Below are positions 1 through 10,878 of a stretch of DNA of 64,000 bases, one piece after another (the stretch's first letter is position 1; the number at the start of each line of letters is the position of its first letter). Location of the stretch: assembly GCA_947650285.1 (NCBI GenBank), contig CANTFL010001264.1:400487-464486 (forward strand). The letters are read 5' to 3'. The notes beneath the pieces were generated by a model. The model was not told where the DNA came from, searched no databases, and was given only the letters and a program-made list of their open reading frames with translations. Position numbers and translations under genes: made by a program. Origin of the DNA: Hyaloperonospora brassicae (taxonomy: Eukaryota; Oomycota; Peronosporomycetes; Peronosporales; Peronosporaceae).

Positions 1-3000
1 GAGAGAAGTGTCGCAAGAAAACTAGGCTTGCCGAATTCCACAAGTAATGGCACGTCGAATCGAACCATTTCCATAAGAGAGAAAACGGCACGACGTGTCG
101 CGGTATAATGCTGCCACGACATTTTCGAAATGGGTGGCCACTCAAGCAATGTCAGCGCCAGAGGTAATAATGAACGTTGCAACGTGTCGTACGCCTTTGC
201 AAAATCGAGAAAAAGATCAATTGCTCCATGCAGATCGCTGGACAAATGTGCAGCCTTTCGTACGCCCGCGAAAATGTCAAAATTCGTATAAACCGACCGC
301 TATAGAACAAAACAAACTTGGGCTGGAAGTACGAGATGCGACATCAATGGCCCAACTCGAAACGAAAGAGTCTTGGTATATAACTTGTATTCATTGTTGA
401 GGAGAGCGATCGCGCGATGATCAAGCGGCAAGGCAAAGACCGGATACATCTTTAAACACTGAATATTTGCTTCAACAAACGACGCCATAAACACTGCGCG
501 TAAGCTATCTGGTAAAAATTTCCGCGAGAATTGGGCCGAGCGCGTTTGCGTAATCGCGGTAGGATATGTTTTTTTGTATCATTTGGTCCAGCAGCTACAA
601 CACGTTTGAGCCCCTTTAAAGCCGTACTTACATCGTCGGAAGAATTAATTATGTCAAGGTAGAGTCATAAACCCAGTCCGGAGAGGTGGCCTGGGAAAGG
701 GACGCAGCAATATTCTCGGAAAAATTACAAGAATCAGTCACAATACGCTTCCAGCCGTCGAAAGTTTTATCAGCCAATTCCTGGGACGGATTCGGCCCGA
801 TAGTCGCCTTTCCTCTTAGAGACACGATGGTGTTTTCTTAAAACTTAGACGAAGGCCAGGTATATAAACAGCGGGAAGTCTCTCCTGGTGTGTACGTGTG
901 CTGAGCGAGAAGACGTTCTCCTTTTATTTTGTCGCGATAAGTGTCGAAACTCTGCCACCATACGATAAAATTTCCCCGGAGTATTGGGAGTGCTAAGCTG
1001 GTCGCATATTTTATGATCTTCCGTAGGTGAGGCATCAGGTGTACGCGCCACCAGGAGAACAGTATCTGATTGGTAAAACAGACGATGCAGTCGATACCGA
1101 TTGATTTTTGTCATGCCTTGACGCGCGGTTTTAGTTGTCTCCCAAAAGAGCTTTACAAAGTCGTATATTCCAGTCGTCCCACAATTTGATTAAGCTCCGG
1201 GCCGTGGTATAGTTCGACGTCGTAACAGAAATATTAGCGTCAACGTTTAGCTAGGCTAGCGCAATGTCCGCAATTATAGCTTTGTCCGCGGCCGCATGTG
1301 CACAACCTGAAACAGGATACAAGCGCCTTGGCTTTCGGACACGGAATACATGACGTGGCACGCCGATCCTGACACTGATGCCGTTGTGGTCGGCATCAGT
1401 ACCAGGTACCGACATAGCAACGTATCGAATCCAATAAGCCTGCGGAGAAATCACATACAACCTATCCAGGCACCAACTTTTGAGCTACCGCCCGGCAGAG
1501 TGTAAAATTAAGTGTGAGCCGCCACCTGAAATGCTGGTACAACTCTCTCTTTTTCTGTGTTCTACATGTCAGTATCAAGAAGATCATTGAGCTGCGCTCG
1601 AACAAGGAGATGTCGCAACGACTAAGAACCGTGACTTCCGGGTGACGATGTATAGAAACGGTCTAGTCGTGGCTCTAAAGTACAGTTGAAGTACCCACTA
1701 ACATATATGAATCCGTCATATGCCTGATGCATAACTGACAGGCTCTCGAACAGCGACTTCCGTCAGTCTTGCTACTAGATGCATACACGTCTACAACGTG
1801 AAATGTTTCTTCCAGGAGTGTGACCTGAACAGTCATCCAGTGCGGCATACAATTCGCCTCAGACTACGGGACCTTTTTCGTGACGATAAGTATGGGTTTA
1901 ATTTCATCGCCACTCCACCTCTAGAGTGCTTAGACTCGTTCCAAAACCAACGTCCGCGCTGGTGCACAAACCCCAAGAGGAGAAGTAAAGCTTCTACATA
2001 GTAAGCGACTCACCAATAGTAACTCGTGTTTCCTGTAGAATAACTAAATCGATTTCCCTCCTATCTTCGCTCTGTCGAAAGTGACTTAACCATTGTCAGC
2101 AGTGTTCGGATGGTTGGGAAATCCTGCTAAATTCTGGAGGTGAATACTGATGATGTTGGTTAACATCTGACGGGACCCTTTAAACTGAAGTTGACGACGA
2201 CGTTAGGGAATGATACGACGTGGCACACCCCCTAGATCATCCAAGACGCCCTCAGTACTGCATTTCTGGCACCTGACCATCGCGAGCGATCAGGGGAAGC
2301 GCCGGTTGCCAGTTAACAGGTTTTCAGAGAATGTCGATGACCGCCGCGCGCACTTCTGTGGAGAGGTGGCATAGCAAAGCCTTCGTTTGCGGCGTTACTA
2401 CGTCCGTCTCAATCTAAATGGGTGAGAGATTAATTAGCGAAACGCACAGAAAATTGAGGACTCTCAATGATCGAAGTCACCAAGCGGTTCGAAGACTGTC
2501 GCGCACAACAGATTAGGCTTGAGTTTGCTAAATTGACTGTACCGTTAAATGTTATACGTCGTTCTCCTTCGTATTTGACCGGTTTGACCATCTGCCGTGG
2601 GGCCCAACCCGTGCACAGATCGCAAAGTTTTGCATCGGCGTGTATGGTATGGAGCCGAATCGCATCCAGTTGAGCTTCAATGTTGTTGGCATGTCTGAAG
2701 GAACGCAGGTTGTCACCTGCATCAAGGCAAGATAATCAATTGGATAAGGTAAAACTGAGACGAGTATCGCCACGTCCAGGGCACATGTGTGTGTATCCAC
2801 GTCACTTGTCTCTTTGGTCCAACTGGAATGGTAGCCGGTAGTTTTGCAACAGCTTTGTGCTGGCTGGCCCATTTGCGAATAACAGCCATTCTCAATGAAG
2901 TGTGTTTCATACTCTCCAACTCAGCAGTAGCCGCCACCGAAGCATATTCGGTGTCCGGAACTTGCGCACCCCGGTTGCCCGTAAGGTCTGGTTGTGAGTA

Positions 3001-3370
3001 TTGTGAACGCGAACGTATGCCAGCGAGGACCGGACCGCTACCTCCGAACATAGATCGCAAATACTAGCGTCAGGACGCCTCGTCAAGCCAGAATCACCCG
3101 TTTCGGGGTCTTCCAGTGACCCAGAAAAAGGGTTTAAGCACTTCCTCGATCGTCTTTACCAGGTCCGCTTAAATAGTTACACTAGCGGCGCAGGGAGTCG
3201 GAGTTATAGCCCCTTCATTCAGATGATGGAGGCACATGGTGTGACCAACCGCAACGGTTCTCTCCGCCATAGAAGCATCGAGATCCTTTGATTGATGTCC
3301 GTTCTAATCCTAAGGGCATGTCAGTGGAACGTTTGACGGTCCCGGTGAATGAGGATCCGCCTAAAACGGC
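1..3370. other. Decayed mid-GC region, no gene recognised
   Basis: Base composition is clearly higher in GC than the AT-rich blocks that start near position 4200. Only short open frames occur on either strand (about 112 codons at most), and none matches a family I know. The mixture suggests old coding or transposon sequence broken by substitutions and indels. I see no RNA gene or tandem array here. Confidence 0.5.
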
Positions 3371-3634
3371 ATTGTGCGAGGTGGTGAATCTGGCTACCTA
3401 CCTGTGATACTCCGTTCGCGGCGAACGTATGACGCCAGCAAACGTTTGATAGTGGACCGAATCCGCTCTCTTCATATTTCCGCCATTTCATCACGCGATT
3501 CGTGGGGCGATTTATCCTCTCGCGGAATCTTGGCTTCGGTCACGAGCTGCTTTTTCGTTGTAGTCTTTTCCAACCAGCGGATCAGACTCTTTAGTGTTTC
3601 GCCGCGTTTGCTTCGTATATGTTAGCTAGTATTG

Positions 3635-4122
3635 CTACTGCACCCGCGGCACGGTATTCGTAATATAACCGCCGCAATTTTCCACCGTCGTCGCCAAGTG
3701 AGACAGGGTCCCCAATTCCCTAAGTGTCTGTAGTAATACCGTTTCCGAGTGCTGGAGCATCAGCTTCAAAGTAGCGTGACGTTTTGGTGTCATCCTAGCG
3801 CTGCTCCTTTGCGGCTGCGCAAGTGAAGTCATCGGCCTCTTTTTTTCTGGCCGCTACTTGTAATTGATCCAACTCCAGCGCCATCTTCTTCAATCCTTTC
3901 GCAATAATTGACGAGCCGTTTCTCGAGGCAGGACTCTGATACGCGGCAGAAGCCGCATGATCTTCACGTAGTAATTGGATTTTTTTCAAATCGCCTTCGC
4001 TCGCTGGTTATCGCCTTGCTGGGGGAAGAGCGCATTGACGCAGATTTGGCTCTTTTCGAAACGCTCATGGGTCGACCCGTGGCCTTAGCCGGCTGAGGTG
4101 GGTTCTCGTTTGCTGGGACCAT
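3635..4122 (-). pseudogene. Degraded coiled-coil-like coding relic
   Basis: On the minus strand an ATG at 4122 opens a basic, Ser/Lys/Arg-rich frame that ends at a TGA after about 56 codons. A second frame (3795-3989) carries a Lys/Glu/Leu-rich, helix-prone stretch that looks like a coiled coil. A third (3635-3832) continues with Leu-rich helical sequence. The three pieces are collinear and fall in different frames, which is what frameshifted remains of one gene would look like. I do not recognise the family. It could instead be chance ORFs in decayed transposon DNA, so the call is tentative. Confidence 0.3.
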
Positions 4123-4199
4123 GGCCGCAGAAATGTTCTAGGAAGTGGCTGTCGATTTTGGGAGAGGCGACTTTCCTGAAATTTCAACAAGAAATGAAA

Positions 4200-5828
4200 G
4201 CAAGAAGTATAAATTAAGGGCTCATTGAATCGCCGCCCAAATAGACGATAGATTTTAAAACGCTTAGTAGACCAATAATAATGTTTGCTACGGATAATGC
4301 AATTACGTTCGACGTAGAGTTGCTGCTATGGCAAATGAGGCGCAGACGTTGTAAAAGGCCAATACCATTAAGAAATACGCGCGCAACAATCTCTGAATGA
4401 CAAATCCCCCATAGTTGTTCATATGACGCTACCATACAGGCCGCTATTTTATCGACAAAAATATCGTAAGGAAGGCATATCAGATCGTTACGATCGGCAA
4501 CTGCAAATTTTAAAATTTGATCAATATTGTACAGATTTGTACGGACCATTAGTTACGAATTCGTGACATGATACAAGAAGCCGCGTTGTCTTTGCTTCCA
4601 TATTGCCAAATTTGCGCGTGCGGAGATAGCTATTTATGTAAAAGGCGTTAATTATTATTTGAAATCGGGCCTCAGCGAGTCGTATATGCTGTCTGATATG
4701 ACAGTGGGTCGAGATATCAAATTTGTCGTTTAATGTATCGGCATATATGTTGAACATTGTGACCGCAATTTGGAGCGGGGATAACAGGAAAAACGTGAAA
4801 CATTACATATCTGCATTATATTTACAGATGTTGTAAGAGGCTGACGAGATGAAAGTATGAACGTAAAAAACCAACCCCCAGTAAATATATTTAAGAAATG
4901 TGCATCTTTTACAGCAGTTTTATGATAATTGGAGATGACGGTAGAAAAAAATAAAATCTGATGCGCAAGTAAAATATACGACTTAACATGTGGGACTAAT
5001 TCAACGAATATGGCGTGATTTTATGCAAGAAGGTTGCCAGGATAAACATCTAATATTCTAATTTATACACTCTTCGTCTAATAATGCGATGAATGGAGAG
5101 TGAAGGTATTAGTGTTAACATGCAGACAGATCTGATCCATAACTAATGATAAATAATGACTGCGACATATATCAAGTTATATAATTATAATCGAATTATG
5201 ATATCTTCGACAAAGGTACTGTTTAATAAGGAGCTATAAGAGTCACGGGAATATTTTCGGGATCAATATGCAGAATGTTGGTTTGGACATATCAAAGTTC
5301 AAATAAAGTATATACAGACTTTTTTGTATAATAATTTGTAGATTTAGCCTCGATGACTATTATATGTATTGTAAGTTATTTTGGAATTTCCATTGACTAT
5401 AATTTTTACACTGCCTGTGGATGATTGTTGAAAACATTTACACGACGGATTGACGCAAGATGATTTATAACCATGATATTTAGTGCCTATGCTTATAATT
5501 GCCACTTTTTCGATGCCTACGTCGGGGCGTGGGTGTTTGAAGGACATTAATTTTAGTGATAAGTACATGGTAAAAACAGGAATAGGTCTAGTTATTGGGC
5601 CTGTAAATTCTCGATTGCAGTCAGAATCACCATATGTAGATAAATTTCGCCCTATCGGCTACCATAAAAGTGGTCGCGGCAAAGAATAAAGGAGTGGTGG
5701 ACTAGTGTGAAAAAGCAAATAACTCTGAAGCATCGTAAGTCTGCCTCAATCCAATCTATAAGTAAGATGTGATTCAGAAGACGTGGTAACTGTAACAACT
5801 GGAACAAGTCAGATCATAATTTTGTAGA
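4200..5828. other. AT-rich intergenic stretch, no gene
   Basis: Composition drops to strongly AT-rich with only short spurious frames. I see no conserved domain, RNA gene or tandem array. The block ends exactly where the left terminal inverted repeat of the next transposon-like unit begins. Confidence 0.6.
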
Positions 5829-5909
5829 GGGAATTGCTAAATTCACACCCCTTTTCCTTAGATTCACACCCTTCCTTTAAAATCTTAAATATAAAAATTC
5901 TATTCATTG
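5829..5909 (+). repeat. Left terminal inverted repeat of the 5.8-7.6 kb unit
   Basis: This pairs with 7503-7583 in inverted orientation. The shared blocks are the terminal GGAA/ATTGCTAAATTCACACCC, then CCTTAGATT(C/T)ACACCCTTCC, then an AT-rich tail around ATTCTATTCATT. The duplicated ATTCACACCC motif inside one arm is a sub-repeat of the kind that transposases often bind. Confidence 0.75.
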
Positions 5910-6275
5910 TAAAAAAAAGTTTGGACAAAATGTAGTGCTCAATAATTTAGGCCAACAATTGGCAAGTAATACGTAAGAAATACATAAGATACTACTCACG
6001 CCTCTGATCTAGCTCCTCCAAAGTTTACTAATAGCGAACTACGCAATAACATGCTTCCTCCTCCCGAGGTTGAGTATGCCAGTCGGGAGTAACTCATGGA
6101 TACGGTGCAGACGTTCGCATGTGGCCAAGGCTATGCTGTTACGATTAAAAGTTCAATTGCAATAAAGCGTGTCTACCTTAAATGAGATCAACGTGCCGTA
6201 AATGTAGTAAAGGTTGGAAAAGAGCACCAACGCCAGACCAGCTCACGCCGAATTGATTGCCCGTCTACACGCTAT

Positions 6276-7497
6276 TCAGATTGGAATGGTGCCAGAACTT
6301 ACTGCATCACGCGGGGCGGAGACCAGTTGATGACGATAGGTGAGAATCGCCGAGTTAAGTTGCTCGGCAAAGTCGTCAGGCACTAGTATCTCGGATTTCT
6401 GCTGCACCGCCTGTATCACCTGCGCACTTAACTTGGTAAATTCATAGGTCTTAAGCAATAAAATTTGACCACTCCCCACACTTTACCTCCGCTGGTGTCT
6501 TGCACAGACTCACAAGCTGGTAGGCTAAGAAAATACCGATGCCATGAATGGACGGACAGAATTCGCATCCAGAAAGCACAAAAATTGATTAAACTGCTCT
6601 CCCACAACATACAACGACAGATTAGCGATCGCTTCGCTGCATCTGGATGCCAAGAGTAGCAGCATTCATATCACACTAACCATCTCTTCCGTCTATTTAT
6701 TAAACGAGAGGTCTTCATTCGCACCCAAGCCTCTTCGCCTGAGTTCACTGCCCCATCCAGTAGCACCCAACTTGAATAGCACTGTATTGACGCCATATGG
6801 CACGCAGTCCGAGTCGTCCGGGATAACCAAGTCGACGACCTTGTCGTCGAGAACTGCCAGCTGCGCGTTAGCCTCATAGGGCGCAACGTAAAACCTGACG
6901 TCCATGTTTTGAAGTACTGTCATCAGGGTCCTGACCATCTCGTTCGTCACGGCAACAGCTCTCGCACATGCCGTGAAAAGCGCACGACTGCTTTCTAGAT
7001 GCTTGTCCTGGTTCTCAAGTAGTTTTTAGCCTTTTGTCTCCATTACGCGCGGAACCTGGTGAACAAGTGGCAAATAGGCTAAAGTTTAGTAAGCTGTAGC
7101 TACGTTGAAGCAATAGAATTGTTGTTTTTTTCGGCCCAACCTACTTCGAGCAGCGTGTTCCTGTACCTTCGCAGGTAGAGGAGCTCCATCGAATACCAAG
7201 ATGGGCTTCATGTCGTGTGCTCGTAGCTGGTGGAGCTGCTACATGGCATAGTTCAAGTACCTGTTCCAGTCACCACGTTGCACTTTAGCACAAACGTTTT
7301 GATGGAAAATCTAAATCGAAGGCTACTTCGTTCCCCACGCGTCGGTGAGGCGTTCGAAAACAAGGTCCACGGGACCGCTAAACGCGCCCTTGTAGAGCCA
7401 TCCATGGCATCGACCGCCACTTTCATTCCGGCGTACTTGGACATGTGCACTTGATCGGTGCACTCTTGAGCGCTGGCAGAGGACCGCATACGCCCAT
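6276..7497 (-). pseudogene. EXO1/FEN1 (XPG)-family nuclease pseudogene
   Basis: Reading the minus strand, hallmark pieces of a flap/exonuclease-1 family protein appear in the right order but in changing frames. The N terminus MGVCGPLPALKS starts at 7497, followed by KYAGMKVAVDAM, which keeps the first metal-binding Asp. MKPILVFDGAPLPAK lies near 7140-7216 and keeps the second. The XPG-I block VAPYEANAQLAVL...DDSD lies at 6693-6960. A helix-two-turn-helix-like IHGIGIFLAYQLV lies near 6500-6550, and VPDDFAEQL...AILTYRHQ near 6325-6390. The YEADAQLA metal ligand Asp has become Asn, and several frameshifts and stops interrupt the reading. The family acts in mismatch repair and recombination, but this copy cannot encode a working enzyme. 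It fills almost the whole space between two terminal inverted repeats. Confidence 0.8.
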
Positions 7498-7502
7498 AGA
7501 CA

Positions 7503-7583
7503 AAAATGAATAGGATTTTTTATATGAGATTTTGAAGGAAGGGTGTAAATCTAAGGAATACGGGTGTGAATTTAGCAATTTCC
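7503..7583 (-). repeat. Right terminal inverted repeat of the 5.8-7.6 kb unit
   Basis: Reverse complement of 5829-5909, with scattered substitutions that indicate age. It lies immediately upstream of the start codon of the enclosed nuclease relic (7497 on the minus strand), so little or no native promoter was carried with that gene. Confidence 0.75.
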
Positions 7584-8670
7584 TTTTGCATATGACAATC
7601 CTCGTAAAGCGCATTTTGATACTTAGCGACTACGAACTGCTGAAATAATTGATGGAGGCTGACTGCATACCCCGATCGCCAAAATATTTATTTCGTATGC
7701 TTGCGGATGTAGAGGTAGAAGTGTAATAGCGAATTGACATATAACGTTGGGTCGAAAGTTGTATACCGGTCCAAAGCTGAAGAATATTTTTCAGTCATTT
7801 CAACATGAATAAGAAAACGAAAATCATAGCAGTGTACATGATCACGACGCGCTTGTATAAAATGGTTATCTGCTGCTAAGCTTAACACATGTATGCGGTA
7901 GAATAAGTCGCAACTATGAAAAAACTCGTTGTCAAAACTAATATATTTAGGGATCGAAATGTTCATACCAAAATAAATTTGACGGATGAAGCAATCTGAT
8001 TAATACAAATGACCGCAAAAGATAATGATTATGTATTTGACAGGAGGTAATAGCGGGAACGATCATTTAATGCTAAATTTTGTGGCAATAGATAACGTTT
8101 AGTCATAACAACGTCGCTTTGGCGTGAAATCGAATTTAACTTTGTGTCATGGTCTGTATATCATATAGAAAATGCATTATAGTTTAAATATGACCATCTC
8201 GCCTAAATTTACAACGTCCAAAATTAAAAATAATGATGGAAGATACTTAATTTTATGGGCGATTCCGGCATAGTTCATTAGGAAGGTCGAAATGAATTGC
8301 GGCTGTTGATCTTATAAATTAGGCATGTATGTTAAGAGAATAAATATCCACAGAATCTGGTGCAGTGCGTTTAATTTGTACTAAAGAAGCTGTCCCGATG
8401 GCACAACCCGATAAAATATGCGCAAATACATTATAAAGAATTTATTTGATTTGATTCAGGGAATATGGTTGGCCTAAAGAATTTGACTATCTCTTTCGCC
8501 ATAAGATTCTTCAGTTTAATTAGAAGAGTAGAAAAGACAATTTGTACATTGCTAGTCGTCGGATATAAACTATATGTTCAGGTTGATGATATACAATCAT
8601 ATCTGATACGTTAGATGCTGCAGGAATATGATAATGTACTTGGCAACAATTAGTAGATAGAGACGACTGA
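7584..8670. other. AT-rich spacer between two TIR units, no gene
   Basis: Strongly AT-rich with short spurious frames only. It has the same character as 4200-5828, which suggests both TIR units inserted into one AT-rich block. Confidence 0.6.
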
Positions 8671-8755
8671 ATCACACCCCAGTTTTGCTAGGGGCACACC
8701 TAATTTTTGCTAGGGGCACACTCGCCCGCCTGAAATGATGATGAAAAGGACTTCA
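8671..8755 (+). repeat. Left terminal inverted repeat of the 8.7-10.9 kb unit
   Basis: Contains two tandem copies of TTTTGCTAGGGGCACAC spaced by a few bases, then CGCCCGCC and GATGATGAAAAGGACTTCAC. It is matched in inverted orientation at 10771-10878. Confidence 0.7.
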
Positions 8756-10770
8756 CGGTAAGGGGTGCAGATTAATGTACGTATACAGTCGAGAACAGGT
8801 TAACTAAAAACAAACTCAACTAAACTGCTGTAATCGAATGGCCTAGGGCTCTGGAGGGTAAGGACATAATTTTAACCTACTGCAATAGGAGAAGAAGAGG
8901 GAGAAGACATATTTGCTATGGTGACCGTCTCTTGGGTAAGACGAGTCAGCCGAGAGCAAATCTTTTTTACGTAGCGTCCGCTATAGCTGAAAAAACGTCC
9001 GAGTTCAGTCGCGCTCTGTGGATGGTCGCTGTTGTGCTCATGAGCATCGCAATGGCTCTCAATCAACTTAAATTTGGGGAGTAGCCGAGGTGCTGAAGAT
9101 GCTGCAGCGGCGCATCGATCATTTAAAGTCACACAAATTTCTAATATTTCTGTAAAACATAGTGTATTATTTGGCTTACCTCAAGCGATGGTGTACGACA
9201 GAAACATGACAAGTCTTTGCATGTTGACATGAATCTTCATCTTCCTCTCCCGACGTCACTCGAATCCGTCTGTTGCGTGCAAAACGTCACCTCTTGTATC
9301 TCAAAAGTCGACTCTTGCATACGACAGCATTGCGTTGCGTGGTACCTGTGGTCACAGATCGCACATCATATTGTTGCATTGCTTGAAATTTCTCGCTTGT
9401 CTCAACTTATGCAGCGCTACAGCTGCAAGACCTCTTGGAATCTACACGATTGCTTCTTGATCCACTTAAAGACCATTGTACGATCTACTCTTGATGTGTT
9501 TATTCCCGAAGCGAGGGTCATGTTGATGTATTGACCGGCGACGGAAGACGGCTGTTGTCTGGATTTTGCTTGCAACTTTCAGTGCGCGACGACGTCTGTC
9601 ATACGCGTATACATCCAATTATCTCCAACGTCGACACAGTTAGATTTTCTTGCGGTTACTTAGCTCAGCAGTAAGCCGCGGCCAAAGTTTACGCGATTCG
9701 GTGCCTCACTCGCGCTATTTTGTAAGAATAAGTCCATCTTTCTGCCTGGTGAACTTACGGTACGACAAGTCCGGGTTGATTCAGCAAATATGTCGTTCTT
9801 AAAGCGCTCGCTGTGTTTGCTTAGGCACGTGATGACAAATATCGTTCCACTGCACTCGATCCTTGTCATATTTACTGCTTCTGGCACGTATGCACGAATT
9901 GCAAGCAGCAGCCGTCGATCATCACTCAACGAAAGCTTTACTCACGGAAGACCTGGTGCAAGCGAGAGCTACCATCGATGGCGGGTTTGTTCCGACACAC
10001 GGCCATCCATCAAATATGCAACCACTATTAAGCTTTTCGCCATAGGGCGAAATAGGTTTAAGCAGAATCCAACCTTCTTCTAGCGTAAAAATTGAACTTG
10101 TGTTTTCCGCGTTCAGCGCGTGGTACAAAGCAAGTCAATGAGATGCTGGTCTTCCCGTCACTATCAAGCGCTTTGCAATCTCGTGCCGCTTCTTCACCAG
10201 TTTCGGGTCTTCTTGACACGTGGTTAACCGTCAAGGCGTTGTGTCTTACGCATTCGTCCACGCGCCAAGCCTTAACATCGGCGACTCGTGCAAGATAACC
10301 ACATTTGGGCAATATCCGAACTTTCTGTTAAAACTTACATGACTTGCGTGCGTCCTGCCACGCGCGAAGTTTTTCCACGCTTGCACCTGCACGCTCGAGG
10401 TTTGCTCTATGCTTGCAGAAGTATCTCCGCGTTAGAAGCTCTAGTCGTGTAAAATTACGGCACAGTCCGAGACGACTATACACTCTCGACTCGTGAATAT
10501 CGTTGGCGGCCCGGATACAGATGACTTGGGACTTTTAGCAAGTAAAAACTCGGATGTCGATGTCACTGCCGATGGCCAGATCTGTATAACGTACCATTGA
10601 ATTGTATGCCGTCTTCGAGACAATTGAGATCCTAGCAGGCATTGCTCGTTTGGATAGGCTCTGGCTAAGATAGTTTAAAAAAGCTTGCGCATGAGTTTAT
10701 TAACCGTGCAAGATAGGGACATACTGAGTAGTAGTAAGTGACTACGTGTTTACTCATTCTGCGCCATAAA

Positions 10771-10878
10771 ATGTGGAGTCCTTTTCATCATTATTATAAG
10801 CGGGCGGGTGTGCCCCTAGCAAAAATAGAATGTGCCCCTAGTCGTGGCCTTAGTAGATATAGCAAGGGGTGGTTGTGA
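10771..10878 (-). repeat. Right terminal inverted repeat of the 8.7-10.9 kb unit
   Basis: Inverted partner of 8671-8755. The inner block around GTCCTTTTCATCAT and the two CCCCTAG motifs align well. The outer end carries a short extra segment before a final CACCCC-like terminus. Confidence 0.65.

Larger units (their letters stand above)
5829..7583. mobile_element. TIR-bounded transposon-like unit carrying an EXO1-type nuclease relic
   Basis: The unit is bounded by ~80-bp inverted repeats: 5829-5909 and the reverse complement of 7503-7583 align almost end to end with a few differences. Each arm contains two direct copies of a motif close to ATTCACACCC. The flanks just outside (5820-5828 and 7584-7592) agree at 7 of 9 bases, which fits an eroded 9-bp target duplication as in Mutator-like elements (inference). 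No transposase is visible inside. The interior is instead filled by a collinear but frameshifted relic of an EXO1/FEN1-family gene, so this looks like a non-autonomous, gene-carrying (Pack-type) element. Confidence 0.7.
8671..10878. mobile_element. Second TIR-bounded transposon-like unit, contents unrecognised
   Basis: The left arm 8671-8755 and the reverse complement of 10771-10878 share two direct copies of CTAGGGGCACA(C), then CGCCCGC and GATGATGAAAAGGACT(T/C)CAC. The right arm has a small insertion near its outer end, so outer ends are approximate and I could not see a clean target duplication. The interior is a GC island in AT-rich DNA with several broken frames on both strands. None matches a transposase or a host family I can name. 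The arm sequence differs from the 5.8-7.6 kb unit, but the design is the same: long TIRs with an internal doubled CACACC-type motif. Confidence 0.65.
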
